The notes under the pieces: model-generated
Databases searched by the model: none
Told to the model about the DNA's origin: nothing
The model's input: only the letters and a program-made list of their open reading frames with translations
Source: Ciona intestinalis
Taxonomy: Eukaryota; Chordata; Ascidiacea; Phlebobranchia; Cionidae
Length of the DNA stretch: 64,000 nt
Assembly (NCBI RefSeq): GCF_000224145.3
Contig: NW_004190347.2
Coordinates: forward strand, 41,097 to 105,096
Reading direction: 5' to 3'
In this document: positions 42,039-52,900 of the stretch, in pieces
Layout of the letters: every line of letters begins with the position of its first letter
Position numbering within the stretch: the stretch's first letter is position 1
Program-made: the position numbers and the translations under genes

Positions 42039-43053
42039 TTTTTTATTACTTTTATAATGTTACTGCTTATTAAAATAAATGAAAAAGTCATTATTGCTTT
42101 ATTGTGGTGTTTTTGATTTGTGTTGGCCGTTTTATTTAATTTTTGGTACTTGGTACTACATTTCAGTATAAAACTCATTTTTTACAGTTTTGTTGTAATT
42201 CACCCGTCTCATAAGCGTAAATCCGTTGCTAAACTTGCTTTTCTAAACCAAGAACTGCAGTCACTAAACAACGAAACTCCGTTTTATAAGATGTCTATAT
42301 TTGTTAACTCATGCGTGGCGAATGAATGACTTGTGTTTTTGATTTTTAATTTTTTTAATATACATTCGATAAAGGTTTTGTTTTTGCGTGAAAATAATGG
42401 TTATTTATTACTGTATTGGTATATGATAAGCACCTGTACCGTAGTTTATGTATATCTACTATGTACTATTATGACTACTCTATCTATAACGTAAACGCAT
42501 AGTTTTAGCTGGATAAGTATATTCCGTTACATTTAAGCTGTTTCTTTAGAGCATAAACATTGCATTGGTCAAATTCAGGGAAATGAAAACTAAAATATAT
42601 CTTAGGTGCTAGTTAAGAATCCCCCCCCCCACCTTATTTGCAAACCACTAACCCCTATAACCACTAACCCCCTAACCATCAACACCTAACCCCCTAACCT
42701 AGGGGTGAGTGGTTAGCAAAAAAGGTGGGGTGGGGAGATTTTTAACTAGCACCAAATCTTATATGTTTAATTAGTGGTAAATAGCAAGTTAGCAACATCC
42801 TAGCGGTCAGGTGTCTCATTACTTAAGAGCTAAAGTGGTAGTATAGGCTGTCTGTATTGTACATGTCATATGCATTTAACATTTTCCACAACAGTATTTC
42901 CTATCTGCCCTGTATAACTTTTGAAAATGTAACCTTCATAATACCAGCACTTTTGTAATTGTATTTTTTTGTATTCTACCTAAAAAATAAACATAAAACC
43001 AAAGTCTAACTCCATAATAATGTTCTTAAAGGTTCATATTATTTGAAGTCAAA
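42039..43053. promoter_or_regulatory. Divergent region GID8 / PSMA6
   Basis: About 1.0 kb between the two start codons, expected to hold both promoters. It contains the foldback element at 42605-42753. No clear core promoter element. An acceptor-like TTCTTAAAG lies upstream of the PSMA6 ATG and might accept a spliced leader, which is inference. Confidence 0.45.
42605..42753. mobile_element. Foldback element with CCCTAAC-like interior
   Basis: Terminal inverted repeats GGTGCTAGTTAAGAATCCCC and its complement ending TTTTTAACTAGCACC enclose a second inverted pair (TTTGCAAACCACTAACCCC / GGGGTGAGTGGTTAGCAAA). The loop is made of ACTAACCCC/CCTAACC repeats. It is about 149 bp and non-coding. A shorter similar text lies near 460-495. 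Confidence 0.7.
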
Positions 43054-44650
43054 ATGTCCCGTGGTAGCAGCGCTGGGTTTGACCGTCATATCACCATCTT
43101 TTCCCCCGAGGGTCGACTATACCAAGTCGAATATGCGTTTAAAGCAATCAACCAATCTGGTTTGACATCCGTTGGGGTTCGTGGCGATGAATGTTGTGTT
43201 CTTATCACACAGAAAAAAGTTCCAGATAAACTGATTGATGTCACAACCATCACCCATATGTTCCAACTTACCCCAAATATTGGGTGCATGATGACTGGCA
43301 TCATGGGTGACAGCCAATCTCAAGTCCAACGTGCAAGAAACGAAGCTACTAACTGGAAGTATAAATACGGATACGAAATACCAGTGGATGCTCTGTGCAA
43401 ACGAATGGCTGATATATCACAGGTATAATATTGGTTATCTGAAACCTTTTTTTATTACGATAAAAGACATTTGTCCACGTGCTTTAGCAATGTAAAACTC
43501 CGTTATTTGAGCATTTTTTGAGTCATATTTGAATATATTAAAATGTAAGACCTTGAAGTTGACTGGTTTCCAAATCCATCTGTGGATGAGTTCTTTCAGT
43601 GGGCACACCATCAATGGGACCGAAGTTTTCTCATTATCATTACCCAGAAACCCATGATGCATTAGTGACCACTAGGTTTGAATTGTAGCAATGCCAATGT
43701 CCATTAATCGTCATCCACGACCACACATAGGTTTATTAATATGGAGCATCAAACCGGTATCCTTTGGTTACAATGTAAGCGCCTCAGCATAAAATCAACA
43801 TGATTACAAAAAAAAAAAAAGTTTACAATTTGATTGTTACAGGATCTAACAGCCGAAAAATAAATAAGTAGGCAAACATAAAACCAAACAAATATACACA
43901 AACACAATAACCAAGAGTTGCTGCTTACAGGTCTACACACAAAATGCTGAGATGCGACCACTTGGTTGTTCTATGATACTCATGGGTTGGGACGCTGAAT
44001 ACGATAAACCAATGCTTTATAAAGCTGACCCTGCAGGTGGGTGGGTATTAATATATGGACCAGGTTTGGGAGGTCTAATTTTAATAACTATTCTATTGCT
44101 GCCAGGCTTGTACAAGTCTGCAAAGAATTCTAAACAGGTTTTGAGTTTTATGTGCTTGTCATAACTTGTAACTGTGATGGGAAGTGCACTTCATTCGTGA
44201 CCACTCAGTTGGAGCAATTACCATTAAGAATCTTTCCTAAAACACAGACACGAGACACCACAACTAAACCTCTTTCCTCAACAAATAACCTATATGAATT
44301 CTATAGCCAACAACTACAATCTAACCACAGCACTTTAACAAGTAACAAATATTAATTAACATCTTATATACGAAGGTTATTACTGTGGTTTCCGAGCCAC
44401 AAGCGCTGGTGTGAAACAAACAGAAGCGAATACATTCCTTGAAAAGAAAATAAAGAAAAAGAAAGATTCAGTTTGGAATCTTGAGAAAACCGCTGACGTC
44501 GCTCTGTCGTGCCTCACCCATATTCTATCGGCCGACTTCAAACCATCTGAGCTGGAAGTGGCAATCGTTACGAAGGAAAACCCGAAGTTTAAGGTTTTAT
44601 CAGAAGCTGAGATTGATGAATATCTGACAGCCTTGGCTGAAAAGGATTAA
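43054..44650 (+). CDS. PSMA6: 20S proteasome subunit alpha-1 (alpha type-6)
   Basis: Three exons: 43054-43422, 43931-44036, 44376-44650, giving 249 aa (human 246). The start [20 protein letters not shown] followed by [12 protein letters not shown] is the alpha-subunit N-terminal signature; this tail helps gate the 20S pore. [40 protein letters not shown] and [19 protein letters not shown] match PSMA6. [20 protein letters not shown] and [18 protein letters not shown] follow. Alpha subunits lack the catalytic threonine, as here. The protein sits in the outer rings of the 20S core in cytosol and nucleus. AATAAA starts directly after the stop (44651). Confidence 0.98.
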
Positions 44651-45295
44651 AATAAACGCTATTAAAGTACTTACTTAAATGGAACATTGGAAAGTTCATG
44701 TATCTGCTGTTATCTACTTTGATGATATTTTGATGTTCCAATGGTAAAGTAGAAGCAAATAAATATGAACATGTTGAAAGGTTTATTTTGAAAATTTATT
44801 CCACGTTGGGGTCTTTACCACGCGTCCACTCTTATAAAATGTTTGGTGGTGGTTCGAACAAATGTCACACATTACGTAATGCATGGAAAATAGACTATAG
44901 TCATATAGAACTTATTGCATAAAAAGAAAACATTGGTACAATGATTGTTACATTTGCGACTTAGATGATATTGGGTAATAATTTAATAATACAGGAAATC
45001 AGGCAAGAGAGCATCACAAGCAGGCATGTATGCCTGGAGACAAAAATTATATTTTGAAAATTCATCTTTCCAATCTTTATGCAATAACAGCAACAGGCAA
45101 TGATATTGCTCTAATAATTAAGAACAACAAATAGCAACAATCAAAACAGGGATATTTTATTGTATATGGGTGAGGTTAGGCACACCATGGGACCTTGGAT
45201 TCGGGCAAGAGTTGGCCCATTACCTTAAAACAGCTGTATAGTTATTGAATGTTTGAAATAAATAGCTTAATCCCTTTATAATAGAGATAAATGAC
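44651..45295. other. Convergent intergenic region PSMA6 / PRMT7
   Basis: 645 bp between stop codons. It holds PSMA6 poly(A) signals (AATAAA at 44651 and near 44758), AT-rich sequence and one inverted family B unit at 45160-45235. No gene seen. Confidence 0.8.
45160..45235. repeat. Family B single unit, inverted
   Basis: TTGTATATGGGTGAGGTTAG ... AGAGTTGGCCCATTACCTTA in the PSMA6/PRMT7 convergent gap. Confidence 0.7.
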
Positions 45296-48200
45296 CTACT
45301 GGAGATCATACTTCATATTAATATTTCCTGATTCAGGTTTGAACTCTAAATCATAATTAACAGTTTTAGCATTGCATAATTTAATAGATTCTCTTAGAAA
45401 GAACACAGCTTGTCTGTGGTGCATGCTCCACTTTGGTGCTGAATGATCTACATTGAATTCCCCATCTAAACTTGCAGGCAGCATACCAGTGGTTATACAG
45501 TGTTGAGTATTAGGTGTGAGCTGATACTCCATCCATAACACAATACCATGGCAAACTTGGGCAATGCTATCAGTTAATAAGGGCAGCTTTCCAACGGATG
45601 ATATCACCTTATCCGGAACGCATTGCTCAAAATCAAAGCACATTACTCTTACAGGCTTAGTGATCATAGTATTCGGGTATTCCCATAAGGCGTGAGGTTC
45701 AGGTTCATGAAACTCCTTTTTCTCCAGAGCTTCATTGATCATTTTATCCATGGTTGAAATAGGGAATCCTTCCACTTCCCCAACAGGTGCTCTTATCTTC
45801 CATAAATCAGAGAACTCAACAGCAGCTATGCACAGATAAGCTTTACAAGGAAACACTTTACATCCAGGTGAAAGGTTGCCATCCAGCTGCGACCTGGCAT
45901 ACCAAAAATGCAAGTCGTGCCAAGGCAGATATGACGATGCGAAAAAAGGTTCGCCGGCGAATAATGCTATCTTAGCATTATCCAAACACTTAGAGATATC
46001 ATCTGCTTCATACCTAATAACTTTCACATTATCTATTTTATTAAAATTCACCAATTCATACAATCCTCTTTGAGCGATTGCAGATTTTTCCAGCGCGATT
46101 GTTTTCGATTCTTTCCACGTTTGTGCCGCAAACAAAGGCAACAAACTAAAATCGCTCAAGCATAAAATATTTCCTCGGACATCTAACCACTGCAGCGCAT
46201 CGACTAATATATTATTTCTATGTTTATCATTCAGCATCCCTAACCGGGGTCGACTCCACAACATACGAGGTGGATAATCACATAGAGGTCGACTGCATTG
46301 TTTGTTTATGACATCACAATCATCAATATTAAACCATAATGAGTACTCGTCGTGAAAAGCCTTTAACTTGATGATATCATCCTTGTTGTAATGCATTTGA
46401 TTAGGTAGAAAATAAACACTTTGTATCCAGTGATCTCTCCATTGCATATTATGTGACGTGGGGTGACACCATATTGGTGCTGTGCTTAACATTATGTTTC
46501 CAGTTTGATCCATTTGTAAATCCCACCATGAAAGAACCACCTTGGGATTTAAACATATTAATTAAGGATGATATTAATTACAAACTCACATTACTAGTTT
46601 GTGTATGTTAAATGTACACATGGCATAAGTAAATTTACCCTGTTGAAAAGTCCTTATGAGTTTTAACATCGGCCGCTTTGTTGCTAATTTCTTTCTTTTT
46701 ACTGTTTTAATTAATTTGAGCTTTTTTTATATATTCGAAGAGAAAAAGAAAACTTATATTAAATATTAACTTAGAAACATTTGACCAAAAAAATACAAAA
46801 CAACAACCAACACCTGTGCGGTCCCAGATGCAGTAGACATCACTTTCGCCATTTTTGATCTCGGTTCATTCTTAAGGGCTTTGCTTCCCCACTCGAACTC
46901 AAACACCGACGTTGGTTTGCTCAAAGCCTTGAACTCATCGGTTGGAAACTGAGTGAGTTGTATATCATGTACAGCAGGTACACCACTGCCACATACTAAC
47001 TCAGGGTTTGGTTCAATTTCAATATTTTTCCCGATTTTGATTGGAAAAAGTTGGTGCCATTTTAACATCTTTTTAGATTCAACAATTTGAACAAATGTAG
47101 TTGCTTTATGTGGAACAGCAATGCAGTTTTCCTCCATTAAGTTATGGAGAGCGTGATGATAAGCATTTAAAGCACCTTCTCCAATAAGTTCGGTGTCAAA
47201 TAATTCAGTTATCAGAATATTGGCCTTTTCTTTTATATCTTCCCCAAGTTTAACTTCCGTTGAATGTTTGTTGATGATTTGGATTTTTTCGAAACCGTTT
47301 TCTTTTGTTACCATTTCGGCGACTTTCGCCATGGGGGAAAACACCTGTTGTGAAAAGTAAAATAATTTTGTTATGTTTCATCAGTGTCAGCACCTAGCCA
47401 CCTATATTTATAATCTTGTGAGCTATTGTAGAAATGTTAATATCAGGCCTAATTACATGGCTTTTTAAATTAAACAAAGAGATGCTTTCTTTGAGGTGAG
47501 TATATCAAACGGGATATCAAGCTGTCCTATGAGATTGATAAAATAATGAACATTTTTAGGTGGACAGATATTTGTTTGTCCTTTTCCATAAAATTGAATC
47601 TAATGCTTGGTACAAGTAAAAACCCTTTATAATAGTCTAGTGGTTGCTGTTAGTGGTCAACAGAGAAGGAGGATTCTTTGGCATTGAAACAGAATCCTCT
47701 GACACAGATTAAATTGATGAAGAATCCTCTAGTACGTTACATATTAGGCTGGTGGAAAGTGTTACAGAGGTTGGTAGTTAGGAGTTAGCAGATAACGTAG
47801 GGAAAGGAATCTTCAATAGCACCAACGTTTTAAATAAACAAACAAGAAATACACAATTACTTCAATAGCTGTTATAATCTCAGCTCCAGCAGTTGCTGCC
47901 ATCATAGATAGTAAGCCTGTGCCGGTTCCAATGTCCAAAACTTTCGCAACTTTTCCCCGCTTGTGCATTTCCGACACAGCTAGTTTTATTGCATCATAAT
48001 ACATCTTGTTACGTTCAGTGTCGTGTAGCATATCAGCGTATGAAGATCTTGCAATGTCTGGAAAAATTGAATAACAAGATAATGTGAGATTAAAAGTTAA
48101 TTTTTTACATTAATACATAATGCAGTAAGTGGATTTTATTTATTTTTCCGAAAGTGAGGGAATTAAATTAATTAAAAGAACAAAGAGAATTAGAAACAAA

Positions 48201-48507
48201 AAGCAGTCAAAAAAATTAAAAAAAATTCATGTATTTAAAAAAAATTGTTTGATTAAACCAAAAATAGGAGGGAATTAGCAGGAAAAGGGCAGTCTCTAAA
48301 ATACGCTAGAGTTATCAAAAAAAAATGAAAAAGGGTCAGTTAAAAGAAAAGTGTGCATATTGAAACTACCGTATAATAAATATTTAAATAACGTAAAATA
48401 CCTGTAAAATAGTCGTGTTCGTCCAAATTTTCAGGTTCCCATTCCGCTTTACCCGTCACCGAATTAATAGTTTGCTTCAGCAAAAGCCGTTTCTCGTTAG
48501 AATCCAT
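45296..48507 (-). CDS. PRMT7: Protein arginine N-methyltransferase 7
   Basis: Four exons from the 5' end: 48402-48507, 47861-48057, 46814-47344, 45296-46540, giving 692 aa, the same length as human PRMT7. The N-terminal module has [13 protein letters not shown], the SAM-binding motif [16 protein letters not shown], and the double-E loop [24 protein letters not shown] and [17 protein letters not shown] mark the end of the first module. The last exon encodes the second, degenerate methyltransferase-like module ([60 protein letters not shown]-type [13 protein letters not shown]). PRMT7 makes monomethylarginine (type III) on histones and RNA-binding proteins; the tandem modules form a pseudodimer. 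It is divergent with the KIF13 gene about 1.5 kb away. Confidence 0.97.
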
Positions 48508-49962
48508 TTGAACGTTGTAAAATAATTTTTATTTCATATGTTTTGCAAAAATTTTGCGCGTCAAAAACTTCCATGCCAACAACGTGACTTTTTACTAAAT
48601 CAGATGCCATGTAAAAAAAAAATTTAAAATTGCCCTAAATTATTTTTCTATAAAGAAAGTGAACTAAATGCAATATATTCCGAATCTCCTTGACATTTAA
48701 AACAAAAATTAAACATATTTGTACTACTAACTTTAAAACTTATTTTTTAATTTAGTTATTTCATTTTAACTTAATTTTCGTTTTAAACTTTTTCACATAG
48801 AGCGCCCTTGTTTAAACTGTCACCAAAATCGAAATGACGTCATGGTAGTTTTTTTGTTAGCATTATATACGTGTTGATTGTAGCAGCTGGGGAAATGCGT
48901 AGTATTTTGATTAACTTACGTTTATAATAAAAAGTTTAAAAATTTAAAAAAATTAAAAAAAAATACCCCCATTTTATACACTGGTTACTTGTGAAACTAT
49001 GCTATGAGATGTTTTATTAAATTACGAAATCATAAAGTTATAAACAGTAGAAATAAAATATATATATGTATATATATTGTGTTAACTTCAAACTAAAATA
49101 TATATATTATATGTATATATATTTATTCAGTACTATAGAGATATACATTAGTTTTGTGTGACATTATTTTTGTGTTCATGCTCCCCTTTAACCTAGTCCT
49201 GGTCATTTATTTTAATTAATTATTTGCAAATGAATAAGAATTTTCTGTTTGTTAGGTTGAATGGTCACATTTTTTAACTCGTATAGTTTTCAGCTGTTAT
49301 AATTATTTTCACTTGCTTGTTTTAATGAATGTTGTTTGTGTTTACGGTATAATTTGGTTTAATTGCGACAATTTTTAACTCATATAACATTTGAGCACCC
49401 ACAATTATTATCAACTAAGTGTTTTAACCACTGTTGTTTTGCTATTGATTCCCTTCCATTTGTTCTATAAATAACATGATCTTCGCTTAACAACTGTTGT
49501 TTGTTATAGTTAACAACTGTTGTTTTGTTGCTATATCCTGTCTTAAGGTGGCTGTACACAGTATCCGACATGCGGATTGCCTGCGAAGTCGTATGCAAAC
49601 CCATTACTGATTTCCGCATGCGGCAGCGAAATCCGACAAAATAGACAAAACGGACGAATTCCGGATACTGTGTACAGCCACCTTTATCGTTTTAAATTTT
49701 TTAAATCTTCGCTACCGTAGTCAGACAGACAAATAAATTCACTAATATATTTTGTTAAATAAATATGTTAGTTTTCATATCTTTGTTTTATCACTTGTTG
49801 TGGTCTGCACTACCAAAACATAAACAAACCATTGTTCTTAAACAGGATATCTATGTTGATTTAACATCTGATTTTAACCAAGTGGAAATACAAACAAAGA
49901 TGTTACTGAGCACTTAATGAAGGAAGATAAACGAATAAAAAGCTTATTTTTAGTTCAATTTT
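48508..49962. promoter_or_regulatory. Divergent region PRMT7 / KIF13
   Basis: Expected to contain both promoters. AT-rich, with (TA)n-type tracts at 49058-49125 and a family G MITE at 49546-49683. AATGACGTCATGG at about 48833-48845 is a TGACGTCA-type site upstream of PRMT7. No other gene seen. Confidence 0.45.
49546..49683. mobile_element. Family G MITE, PIF/Harbinger-like (copy 2)
   Basis: 138 bp with ends AGGTGGCTGTACACAGTATC / complement, flanked by TTA on both sides. Internal text GCGAAGTCGTATGCAAACCC is shared with copy 1; extra AATAGACAAAACGGAC is present. Confidence 0.85.
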
Positions 49963-52900
49963 ATGACAAATATGACGAAACCATCGAGTTCAAGCAAAGT
50001 AAAAGTGGCCGTGAGATTGAGACCTTTTAATAAAAGAGGTAAGATGGGTGTGTGTTGATTTATAGTAGGGTGGGGAAAATGGGACACCATTTCATTCTAT
50101 TTTCTTGTCCTATTTTAACAAAGAACATTTAAAGAATTATAAAACCGTTTCCTCACGACTCCTATAGACCGTCGTTAACTGTTTAAAACGTAATCAGGAT
50201 ATTTGTATATTATGTGCTAAAAGTGCCCAATCTTCCCCCACCCTACTATATGTTGTTGATAACTTGATTATGTATATTTTTGGTGCATTGTATATTATAA
50301 TATTATTTTCAAAGTTAATTTTTGGGCACGAATGCCCAACTTTTTTTGCAAAAAAATTAGACAGCGACTACTAGTAATTTTGGAAACCAAAATTTTCACT
50401 GGTCACCAGCTTAAAATTTGCATATGTTGTTACCGCCAGGTGTATTATAATTGTGAAAGGGATTTTCTCTCAGTTTTGTTTTTGTACAACTCATTGTGTT
50501 CTTAAAAGACAGCCGTTTCCTGCGCCATACGGCATTATCAGGGTTTGCTTGTGTCTTGTAAGTTGTAACGGCAATTACTGAATTAAACTTTTATGCGATA
50601 TCGTAGTATTATGATTTTTAAGAGAATATATTGAATAAATCCAGTTGGATGCCTCTATACAGGCTATTGTTAAACAATGTTGATGTAATATATGATCTTG
50701 TGGCACATTATAAAAAACAAGAACAAAATTTACTCCATGGTAAACAAAACATTGTTAAAATCATTGTAGATTTTTATGCCAGATCATCAGGCCTGTAACA
50801 ACACCAACAGAATAATTGTGCAATACTTTATTGGCTTCTACCATATTATATGTGTGTGTTTTGATTTTTGTCCATGTACCACCTATGTACCAGGCATACA
50901 ACTTGTCTTACAACACTAAGAATGCTTGAGACATACTTGACTACAAAGGATAATCCTTAAGCCGCTGGTATTTGCTTTGTACTGAGTATGTAATGTTAAG
51001 TCACTTTGGCATTTCTTGCATAACAATCAATATCAATGGTCATGGATATCTCTTAATATTTATTTTAATCATAATATGCTTTGTTATGTTGTTTTATATT
51101 AAATAGACTTCTTTATTCCTACAGTATAATAACATATATTGTGTATTGTTGTACCTTTTGACAATATAAAATGTATAAAGGTGTATTGAAACTTACATAA
51201 ACAATTGATAATATGGTAGGTTTACAATCATGATAACACGAATACCATGAAAAAACCCAACACATTAAATAGACCACTTTATTACATAAAGCATAAAAAC
51301 ACATATTATGCAAATGCGTATTATTGTACTGCATGCCATTATACCATGGTGTATTCAAACTTACATAAACAATTGACCATATGGTAGGTTTACATTTTAC
51401 AATCATGGTAACATGTATACCATTGACAAAACCCAACAATATTTAATATTAAAGTCCAAACATGCACAGGTGGAATTTGTCAATATCATTGCTTTGTTTA
51501 GTTGTCCCGTTACAACCTTTATACCATGATAAAACAAATAACTAAGTTCCATTCTGTATGAGCAAACAATGGTCCTTGTTTGTCATGTGCATTAATTATA
51601 TTGCTGGACCAATCAAAAGATTGGATTAAATGTAAACAATAACAAAGCCCTCCAATGGTCTTAGTGGATTTCCTTTGTTGATGGTCAACTGTATTTTTAC
51701 CGTTGATTAATTAATTTTGTAAACGCAATCCATAAATGATGCTTCATTATTGAAGTATTTTAAGTAGTGATGTACCGAAGTTTCGGTTAGCCGAATTTAT
51801 TCGGCCGAATCAGCGATTTTGACAAAGATTCGGTTTTGGCCGAATCGTGCGTAAAGATTCGGCAAAAACCGAACTTTTTCACAGACAATATAGATACGAT
51901 TAGCAAGAACTTGCGCAATTTGTGAGATAAGAATTAAAGACTATTTGCAACAAATAAGTTTAATTCAATTAATCGTCATGCTTTATAGCAACGCTAATCA
52001 TTTCGGATACGGTTCTATGGGCTATGGCACACGCGCACTTTGATAAACTTCTTCACATTCGCGACCGAATCTGCTCCCGATCGTCGATAAAGAAACACTC
52101 GCTTTTTCTCTCTAAATAGTGCACGCGTCTGCTCCCGATCGTCGATAAAGAAACACTCGCTTTTTCTCTCTTAATAGTGCACGCGTCTGCTCCCGATCGT
52201 CGATAAAGAAACACTCGCTTTTTCTCTCTAAATAGTGCACGCGTCTGCTCCCGGTCGTCGATAAAGAAACACTCGCTTTTTCTCTCTAAATAGGGCACGC
52301 GTCTGCGCACGATCCCCTGCACATNTTCAGCACAAAGCAGAATACAAAATGTAAAAGTAAAGTTTTCGAATATTTTTTTACTCTCGGTATAGTTTAAGCC
52401 NNNNNNNNNNNNNNNNNNNNNNNNNNNNNNNNNNNNNNNNNNNNNNNNNNNNNNNNNNNNNNNNNNNNNNNNNNNNNNNNNNNNNNNNNNNNNNNNNNNN
52501 NNNNNNNNNNNNNNNNNNNNNNNNNNNNNNNNNNNNNNNNNNNNNNNNNNNNNNNNNNNNNNNNNNNNNNNNNNNNNNNNNNNNNNNNNNNNNNNNNNNN
52601 NNNNNNNNNNNNNNNNNNNNNNNNNNNNTATGCTATCGCATGCGTCTTCCTTTATTTCCCAAGCCGACGCAGAGCGTAAAATGGGACGCTCATACACAAT
52701 GTTATTTTCGTCACAAAAGTAAATAATTTTTTTGTTTTCGTAACACAGGTTTTGTCAATGGTTACGCCGTTACAGTAAAGAATTTTTAAGTTCTCGAATA
52801 ACTGCTCGTCCGTGTTACGATAAAAATAAATTTATCTAATCCACGCTCGTCCGTCACCGTTGTGCTTTTCTCCCAACGATTTACCTTTCCTGTAGTTTTG

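Noticed and set aside
42640-42740. Interstitial telomere
   Set aside because: Repeats are ACTAACCCC/CCTAACC within a foldback element, not a run of the canonical hexamer.
52053-52697. Long minus-strand open frame of 214 codons
   Set aside because: It crosses the N gap and consists of the 58-bp repeat inside the hAT-like element; not a gene.
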